This document shows positions 56,723-64,000 of a stretch of 64,000 nt of DNA, in pieces (within the stretch, counting starts at the first letter, position 1; each line of letters opens with the position of its first letter). Origin of the DNA: Cryptomeria japonica (Eukaryota > Streptophyta > Pinopsida > Cupressales > Cupressaceae). The stretch covers positions 650,164,468-650,228,467 of the forward strand of contig NC_081409.1 in NCBI RefSeq assembly GCF_030272615.1, written 5' to 3'. The notes beneath the pieces were generated by a model that saw only the letters and a program-made list of their open reading frames with translations, was not told where the DNA came from and made no database searches. A program made the translations under genes and the position numbers.

Positions 56723-58155
56723 ATGGCAATAAATGAATCTGCCTCCTCAAAAGCCCCTATGTTTGATGGTGTCAACTATGTCTTTTGGAGTAGAAGAATG
56801 GAAACCTATTTGTCCTCTCTAGGTTGTGATGTATGGATGTCGGTTGTGAATGGGTATACAATTCCTAATAGTCCCCCTACTGATCTAGATGCTAAGAAGG
56901 AATATGAGAACAATGCTAAAGCTAAAAATACCATTCTTAGTGGGTTATCTGATAATGAGTTTATTAAAGTCATGCACTGCTCCTCTGCCAAAGAAACTTG
57001 GGATAAGCTGCAGAAAATATTTGAAAGCGATGCTAAAGTCAAGGAAGCCAAGTTTCAGACATTGAGAGCACAACTTGAGGGTTTGAAGATAAGAGATGAA
57101 GAGAAGATTGCTGACTATCTCCAAAGGATTGGTGAAACAACAAATACTATTAAGATGAGGTGGTAGTGAAGAAAGTATTTAGATCTCTTACATATAAAGA
57201 TGATACAAAGGTCTCAAGAATAGAAGACGCAAAAGATCTGCAAGTCTTTATAATGGATGAGTTGTATGGCTCCTTAACTACTTATGAGATGAGGACTACA
57301 GGTACTGAGGCTGTGAAGAAAGAAGTTGCATTCAAATCATCAAGAAAAGGAAAAGAAGAGTCTGCTCATGATGCAACCGGTGAAGACTCTAATGAAATTA
57401 TGGCCAACTTTGTGAGAAGACTGAAAAGAGGTTCCGGGAAGTACAAAGGAAAACTACCTTTGAAATGATTCAATTGTGGAAAGATTGGACATTTTGCTGC
57501 CAAATGTCCTTATGGTGCAGATGATCAATCAAGTGGTAGCAGATCTACTGGTAAAGAAAAGAAGAAGAGTATTCACCGGTATGGTAATAGAGGAAACTAG
57601 AAACAAAGCAATCTCTACACTCATGAAAATGATACCTCAGACGATGATAGTGCCTCTGATGATTGTTGCAGTGAGGATGAAATCAAAGAAAACCTTTTCA
57701 TAGCTCAAGAGGTTCTGGTACCTGAAGAAGAAGAGGAAGAGAAAGAAGGAGAAGTACATCTTGAAGAAGAGCTCATTAGTGCCTTGGATGAGCTAAAGAA
57801 AATAAGAAGAGATTTGAAGAAAGTAAAAAGGGCTACAGCTGAAGAAAAAGAGTTGTTGGAGCAATCTCTTGAAGAGTCCAAGAAAAATATTGCAAATCTA
57901 AAACTCCAACTAGAAGAAGCCAAAAGGATCTGTGAAGTTACTAGTACCAGTCTAAGTGAAAAGGAAAAGGAGCATCAGAATATGGAAGCAGAAATGGTGA
58001 AGCTCTGAAAGGAATTAAAGAAAAGTCAGGAAGAGATAAAGTTGAGAAGTAAATATGAAGGCAACATTGAAGACCTCGATAAGATGTTGAGAAACTGGAA
58101 GCAATCTAAAGATACCGGTGGCTTAAGTTTTCAAGAAGGACAAAGTGATAAAAAA
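56723..58155 (+). pseudogene. Copia element F gag, 5' part
   Basis: The ATG at 56723 begins MAINESASSKAPMFDGVNY, followed by the gag DUF4219/UBN2 block (WSRRMETYLSSLGCDVW; CSSAKETWDKLQKIFESD). A frameshift near 57165 leads to one frame up to the insert. There, KVFRSLTYKDDTKVSRIED and the zinc knuckle FNCGKIGHFAAKC (57469-57507) appear. The first Cys codon of the knuckle is a TGA stop (57466-57468). Stops at 57598 and 58006 follow. The remainder is an acidic stretch (VPEEEEEEKEGEVHLEEE) and a long coiled coil ending GLSFQEGQSDKKN, closely similar to the coiled coil of element A. Confidence 0.85.
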
Positions 58156-58159
58156 AACT

Positions 58160-61060
58160 ACAATGCATGACCTGTTATTCATGCATGAGACAGAAAAATT
58201 CAAGAAAGGTTTTTTCACAAATAACACAAAATTGAAAGTTGCTCTCAATCACACAATGAAAAATAACTCAAAAAATGATAAGGCATGAACTGATATTTTA
58301 TTCAAATCTTCTGTCAAAACTGCAAAATGGGTTACAAGATACAATAACTCAGTTAGGCTTGAGAAAAAAATCCAGAACCTCCTTGAAACTGAAAACCTTT
58401 CTTCCTTTATGCAAAAAAGCCTTCCAAAGGCAAGGAAGAGATGACTAGTGTTCAACTGAAAGGCTCCATGAGTCATCTGTAAGTGAAAAATATCTCCATT
58501 TCTGAATAGGGAAAGAAAACCCCACAAAAAGGCTTCAAACTCTGCATGAATGTGTGAAATCAGGTGTAAACTCTTGGTCAACTGAAGGTTGACCCATGAA
58601 ATACTCAAAATCAGGCTCTAACTGCTAGAGAACTAGCGCAAACTCATGAATAACTGCATTCTAAGCCCAAATTCGACCCCCAAATTCATGTGACAACTTC
58701 ACCTATCTAAGGTTCAATATCTTCCTTAAGACACAATTTCAATAAATATCAATTGGATTTATAAACCATCCAATTAAATATTCATTTTACATTTTCAAGT
58801 GTATGTGGAAGAAAGTATTGAATCCTAAGTTTAAAAGATGCAAAAAATTATAATTTCCTTTAAGAGTATATTGTTAGGAAATTTTTAACATGCAAAAAGT
58901 AATTAATTTAAATATTTATTAATTATAAAAATGTTGTTAAATAATAACAGTTTTATTTCAACATTGATATAATCACTAAATATTTAATTAATTGTTCATC
59001 TTTTAAACTATGATAAGTTTATAAAACTTAAGGGTTTTAGAGCCTCCCCATGGCTAGGCAAAGTTTATTATTAAAGATGTAAGTGGGAGTTTATAAAAAC
59101 TTCGACCACCATGCATTTAATCTCCTTGTTTTAATAAAATGCGATCCCATTACATAGGAAAAAGGAGAAATGAAAGGGGGAAATAAAGAGATGAAAAAAC
59201 CCTAAAATGATATTCATTTTGCACTTTGAAACTTGCCGAGGAAGAAATGCCGAGCCACTAGGGTTTTCAGTTTGCTGATAGAAACTTGGAACTGCGTGTT
59301 TTACTTCTCTCTTCGGCAGTTGACTACGACTGGAACAAGTCTATTCCATGCGTCTTGTACATAGTTTTCATAAAGCCATGGCATAACTCCATTATTGCAG
59401 AAAATGAGAGGTAATTTTAAAGGTTCAAACTGCAAACTTTTGGCATTTTATGAATTTCGCCTATCTTTTTTTCTTAGAAAAACTCTGTTATCTTTTGCAC
59501 TCTGAAATTCTGTGAACTCGGCATTTCTTTTTTTTGGCGTGAGCTCTGATAGTGAGGTTTTTTTCATTTTATCACTTTCTGGAAAAAAGAATTATGTGAA
59601 CTTCGTTTTTTCTTTGAAAATCTGCATTTTGAAACTTAAAATAAGAACCCTCTGCAGCATTTCACATAAGAAATATTGTTTAGGTATGACATTCTGCAAA
59701 TTTCTAAAATTTCTGCTTAATCTGAAAAGGAAAATTGGGGCTTTTGCGTTTTTCTGGAAAAAGAATTCACTTGTTACATTACCTCTACACCTTTCTGGAA
59801 ATGAAAAATTGTAAATTTCTTTTAGATGAAAAAACTGTTGAAGAGGTTTTTTAACGCAGAGAATTTTCTGGGCTTTTTGAAAAGAATGTTGTAAAGAAAA
59901 ATGAAAACTCTGAAACTTCTCCTAGGTTCTTTGCTAATTGGGCAGAATAGATGAATTTATTAATATTTCCAAAGCAGGAAAGCTCTGATTTTTTTTGTGC
60001 ATCTCTGCTACCTCTGTAATTTGTGGGTTTTTCCTTGCATTTTCTGGAAAAATTTGGAACTTTTCCCTTTCAAACTGAGAAAACTAAAAATGAAATTCTC
60101 TAATTTCCTCTGTATCTCTGCTTTTTGAAAGAAAATTTTGGGGTTTTTGAAATATCCACAGCATAACTTCATTATAAAATTCTGTCATACATGCATAACG
60201 CTAATCATTAGAGGATGCACTGCTTCTATGAGGCCTTTTACTATGATTTTTGTCACTCTTTGCTACTTTTAAAGCTTTTAACAGGTCCATGTATATTGTA
60301 TGCTTGTCAAAGTTACTCTCCATGTATCTTTGTACTGGTTATTTTACATCATCTTATGCTTCTTGTGTATACCTGCAAATATCCTCTGAACAATTAGATA
60401 GTTTTCATGAGCTGGGCTCAACCCTTGTGGGAGCCTCATTTAACCCACCTCATAATAAACCTTCTAAAATTTGCAATTCTTTACCTGTCTCTGCACATAA
60501 AACAAACAGTTAGAAAAAACACTAATTCTTCAAGGAATGAAGGTGAACTTTTCTCTTTTTGTCTTCCAAGATGTTTATTTTTCTGTGTCGAGGGGAGCTT
60601 GATTAATGATGCAAGTGTATAGGTAAGATAAGTAGATATCTAGTCATTGCTTAGATCTTTTGATCTAACCCACTTTACCTTTTTTGATTTTTTTTTTTAG
60701 GACAAGGAGGAAACTGGAGGGATACGGATGCAGACTTACGACGTCGAGAGAAGATTTACACCAAGCAGATTTACACTAGCCATATACCCCCAGGCAATGG
60801 CTGGTTCCTTTCTTGTTTTATCTATGCATTTGCTTTATTATTTCAGTTTTCTCCTTTGCATAGGAAAGTAAGGATTACTTTCACGGTCTTGTGTGAGAGA
60901 GAATTTATTTTAGATTACTTCTCGTAATCATTTCCTCCTTTCTATAGATTACTTCTCGTAATCATTTCAACTGTATAAAATATAATGCATTTAATGACAA
61001 TTGAAAGATTACAATTATGTGACTGTAATCTTTGCCTAGGTACTAAAATTTTCCATTGAA
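58160..61060. mobile_element. Unassigned 2.9-kb insert in the gag of element F
   Basis: The copia gag frame stops near 58155 and resumes near 61069; the sequence between is unrelated to gag. A plausible left edge is TGCATGACC at 58164. No target-site duplication could be confirmed. The left part looks like an untranslated tail on the minus strand. The middle is T-rich with repeated (T)CTGGAAA and TTTGAAA motifs. At 60680-60700 a long T-run ends in TTTTTTAGGACAAGG, like a 3' splice site. It may be a large solo LTR. Confidence 0.5.
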
Positions 61061-61782
61061 TTGTAAATATGATGAAAATTTCAATAAAACAAAGTTCAAA
61101 TAGAAAAGACACCTCCGGTAAGGAGATAGAATTCACCTCATTAAATGAAGATGAAGAGAGGAAGACATTCACTATAAGCAAGGAGGCCGTTAAGAAGACA
61201 TATGCAGATGTTGCTAAAAACCGCCACACAAACCGGTTTACTCAATCAATGAACCGGAGACCATACTCAATGTACCGACATGAACATCCAAGGAGAAATG
61301 CAAGTGTTGATCATGAAGGATTCAACAAAGTTAGCAGCATGAAAGGAAGACCACCAGTGAGGCGGCCGTTTGCAGGTTCAAGACAACCTAACCAGTATGT
61401 TCCAATTTTTCATGGTTATTGTCATTGGTATAATAAGTTTGGTCATAGAATGGCAGATTGTAGGAAAATTAATGTCAACCCTAGTTTTGAGTGTAGAAAC
61501 CCATTTGCTGCATTACAAAGTACAAATGTCACATGTTATAATTGCAATGAGTTTGGTCACAAGAGTTATGAATGTAGGAGTAATATGCAAATGTCCTACA
61601 AGAATGTTTTGAGTACTTCTTACAGTGCTAATGTGAAATGTTATAAGTGTCAAAATTTTGGTCACATAGCAAAGTATTGTAAGCTAAGAACTAACAAGCA
61701 AAAGAAAATAGTACCGGATGCGAAGTTAGAAATAAAAGTTGAACACAAAGTGACAGAAGAGAAAAAGAAAGAAGAGAAATAG
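61061..61782 (+). pseudogene. Copia element F gag, 3' part with three zinc knuckles
   Basis: The gag continues with a Lys/Arg-rich region and VKKTYADVAKNRHTN. Three knuckle-like motifs follow. CHWYNKFGHRMADC (about 61423) has Tyr for the second Cys. CYNCNEFGHKSYEC (about 61535) and CYKCQNFGHIAKYC (about 61640) are intact. The protein would package RNA. The frame stops at TAG 61780-61782, after which the protease continues in the same frame. Confidence 0.85.
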
Positions 61783-63219
61783 GTTTGGGTAGAGAAGGAG
61801 AAAAACAAGACAGAGTCCAGCCTGATTGTGCAAACTACTCTATATGTTGAGAGGAGGAATTTATGGGTAGTTGATAGTGGTTGCTCAAATCACATGACCA
61901 GAGACAAGAAAAAGTTTATCAAGCTTGATGGTTGGAACGGTGGCTCAATCCGGTTTGGTGACAACTCCTCCATCAAGATCAAAGGTCGGGGTACACTGAA
62001 TATTGATGGCAAGCTCAAGGCTCATGATGTGTACTATGTGGAAGGACTAAAGCATAGCCTGTTGAGTGTAAGTCAGATGTGTGACAAAGGGTACAAGTTT
62101 ACATTTGACTCTACCGGTTGTCAAATAAGAAAGAAGAGTACCAGTCAGGGTGTGGCATAAGGAAAGAGGATAGATGGTAATGTCTACAATCTAAAGGAAT
62201 GCTATGAGTTCTAATGCATGATAGGACAAGTTGATGAACGCTGGTTGTGGCATTGGAGATTAGGCCATGTGAACTTTGATAATATGGTTAAGATAAGCAA
62301 GAACTGGTGTGTGAGAAACATACCTCAGATCATAAAACCGGCAAGCACATTCTGTGATGAATGTATCAAAGATAAGCAAGCAAAGGTCAGCTTTAAAACA
62401 AAGGAATATAACACCTCAAGACCTTTAGAGTTGATAGATACAAACTTATGTGGGCCAACGAGGACAAGAGCATTGGTCAGTGAAAGGTATTTCATGTTGC
62501 TCATAGATGATTACTCAAGAATGACTTGGGTAACCTTCCTGCATGATAAGTCACAAGCATTTGAGAGATTCAAGATTTTCAGAAAGATGGTAGAAAATGA
62601 AAGTGGGTACCAGGTAAAATGCTTAAGATGAGACCAAGGTGGAGAATTTTCTTCCAATGTGTTTGTTGACTACTATGAGAGACATGGAATCTGAAGACAG
62701 TATTCAGTTGCAAGGACACCTCAACAAAATGGGGTGGTAGAGAGGAAAAATAGAACAATGAAGGAGATGGCTAGGACAATGTTAAATGAGGCCAACATAC
62801 TGAATATATACTAGAACGAAGCATTTCATACTGTAGTCTACACATTAAACCAGGTACAATTAAGAGTGAATAGTAGAATGACTCCCAATAAGTTATGGAA
62901 TGAAAGGAAACCATCACTCAAGAACTTCAAAGTGTTTGGAAGTAAGTGTTTCATCAAGAGAGATGCTGATGGATTAGGAAGTTTTGATTCCAGGAGTGAT
63001 GAAGGAATTTTCTTGGGATACAAAACCAACAACAAAGCCTACAAATGTTACAATAAGAGATTAAGAAAGGTGGTTGAGAGTGTGAATGTGAGAATAAATG
63101 AAGACTCACATAGAGGAAAATCTGCACCGACAACTTACATTGATGATTCAGATGTTAAATATGATAAACAATCTAGCAATGGACCGGTAGAAGATGCACC
63201 AAACAAGATCCCCAACTAG
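61783..63219 (+). pseudogene. Copia element F protease and integrase
   Basis: The protease contains WVVDSGCSNHMTRDKKKF (about 61865) with its catalytic Asp-Ser-Gly, and VYYVEGLKHSLLSVSQM. After a TAA at 62158 the integrase follows: WLWHWRLGHVNFDNMVKI and FCDECIKDKQAKVSF (zinc-binding), then ELIDTNLCGPTRTRA, LLIDDYSRMTWVTF, DQGGEFSSN and TPQQNGVVERKNRT (catalytic Asp, Asp and Glu present). The C-terminal part has FGSKCFIKRDADGLGSFDSR and GIFLGY. Stops at 62629, 62692, 62812 and 63217 break the frame. All catalytic residues survive, so decay is recent compared with other copies. Confidence 0.88.
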
Positions 63220-64000
63220 TATGTGCAAAAGAATGATCCGAAAGAACAAATCATAGGAGATAGGAATGAAGGTGTGCAGACCAGAAGGAGATTAGCCCAG
63301 GAAAGTGAGCACATAAATTTCTGCCTCATGATTGAGGTAGAGCCCAAAACTTTTGATAATGCTAGCAAAAGTGTGAAGTGGGTAGATGCCATGGATGAAA
63401 AAATGAGACAAATTGAGAAAAATAAGACCTGGGAACTTGTTCCTAGACCAACAAACAAGAATGTCATAGGTAACAAATGGGCCTACCGGAACAAGATGAA
63501 TGAAGAAGGTAAAATAGTTCAGCATAAAGCAGGGTTAGTTTGCAAAGGGTATGCTCAAGTGGAAGGTATTGATTTTGAAGAAACCTTCGCACCAGTTGCT
63601 AGGCTAGAGGCAACGAGAATGTTTTTTAGCCTTCTCAGCCTATAAGGGATATAAAGTGTATCAGATGGATGTAAAATCTTCTTTTCTCAACGGTAATCTT
63701 GAAGAAGAGGTGTATATGGAACAACCAGAAGGGTACTTGTTGTATGAAGATGAGAGATTTGTATGTCGATTGAAGAAAGCCTTGTATGGCTTGAAGCAGG
63801 CTCCCAAAGCATGGTATTCCCAGTTAGATAAATACTGGAAGGAACAAGGATTCCAGAAAAGGAATGTAGACAACAACTTGTATGTCAAGGTAAATGGAGA
63901 TCATATGCTTATAGTTGTTGTATATGTGGATGATATTATCTTTGGTGGAGACAAGGACATCATGTGCAAAGAATTTGCAGATCAAATGAAGAAAAAATTT
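63220..64000 (+). pseudogene. Copia element F reverse transcriptase (truncated by window end)
   Basis: From 63220 the spacer and RT run in the integrase frame: [19 protein letters not shown] and [21 protein letters not shown] frameshift near 63630 continues with YQMDVKSSFLNGNLEEEVYM (first catalytic Asp), LKKALYGLKQAPKAWYSQL and VVVYVDDIIFGGDKD. YVDD is encoded at 63923-63934. The rest of RT, RNase H and the 3' LTR lie beyond the window. Confidence 0.88.

Larger units (their letters stand above)
54886..64000 (+). mobile_element. Ty1/copia element F (3' end beyond the window)
   Basis: A 5' LTR (54886-56648), primer-binding site, gag, protease, integrase and the start of RT occur in copia order. 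A 2.9-kb insert divides gag. Most of pol is in a single frame with scattered stops, so it is the least rearranged copia pol here. It interrupts the gag of element G. Confidence 0.9.

Noticed and set aside
58159-61015. TACAA as target-site duplication of the insert in F
   Set aside because: TACAA at 61011 is not preceded by a terminal CA, and the gag frame does not resume there.

Overview
The window is plant nuclear DNA made almost entirely of transposable elements stacked inside one another. I see no host gene, rRNA, tRNA gene or CRISPR array. Ty1/copia and Ty3/gypsy retrotransposons, a plant-type LINE with an RNase H domain, hAT remnants and initiator-Met-tRNA-like primer sites all point to a large, repeat-rich plant genome. 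A gymnosperm is my guess from the nesting depth and old, stop-riddled copies; it is inference only.

Layout. 1-3225: 3' part of a Ty3/gypsy chromovirus (RT, RNase H, integrase, chromodomain, 3' LTR). 3226-3979: an inverted, permuted copy of the same LTR. About 3990-6000: a decayed hAT transposon whose last exon is split by a minus-strand solo LTR (4317-5234, target-site duplication AGATA). About 6822-9338: a degraded copia element. From about 9339 a second Ty3/gypsy element (B) begins. Its 5' LTR is split by a LINE (9391-31790, 14-bp duplication) and its gag by a 7.2-kb non-autonomous LTR element (A, 33362-40539, duplication GTATG); its RT fades out near 41795. The LINE is itself split by a minus-strand non-autonomous element (C, about 10950-26790). 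C in turn carries a gag-only LTR element (11620-19396, duplication GATAC) and a solo LTR (21963-23566, duplication TCGGT). Elements are therefore up to five deep.

41796-44480 is unassigned. About 44480-48015 is a second minus-strand element of the C family (D). It is cut by a minus-strand copia element (G, 48016-54885), which holds another solo LTR (H, 51193-52509). G is cut by a plus-strand copia element (F, 54886 to the window end), whose gag carries a 2.9-kb unassigned insert (about 58160-61060).

Three kinds of non-autonomous element are the most interesting content. Element A keeps a copia-like gag with zinc knuckles but has an unknown protein of about 1,060 codons where pol should be. 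Its polypurine tract and LTR start match those of copia element G almost exactly, which suggests G-type elements mobilise it. Elements C and D share another unrecognised protein family and a similar LTR promoter. The gag-only element keeps a 985-codon uninterrupted frame ending in a protease-like domain without its catalytic aspartate. Nearly all other reading frames are pseudogenes.
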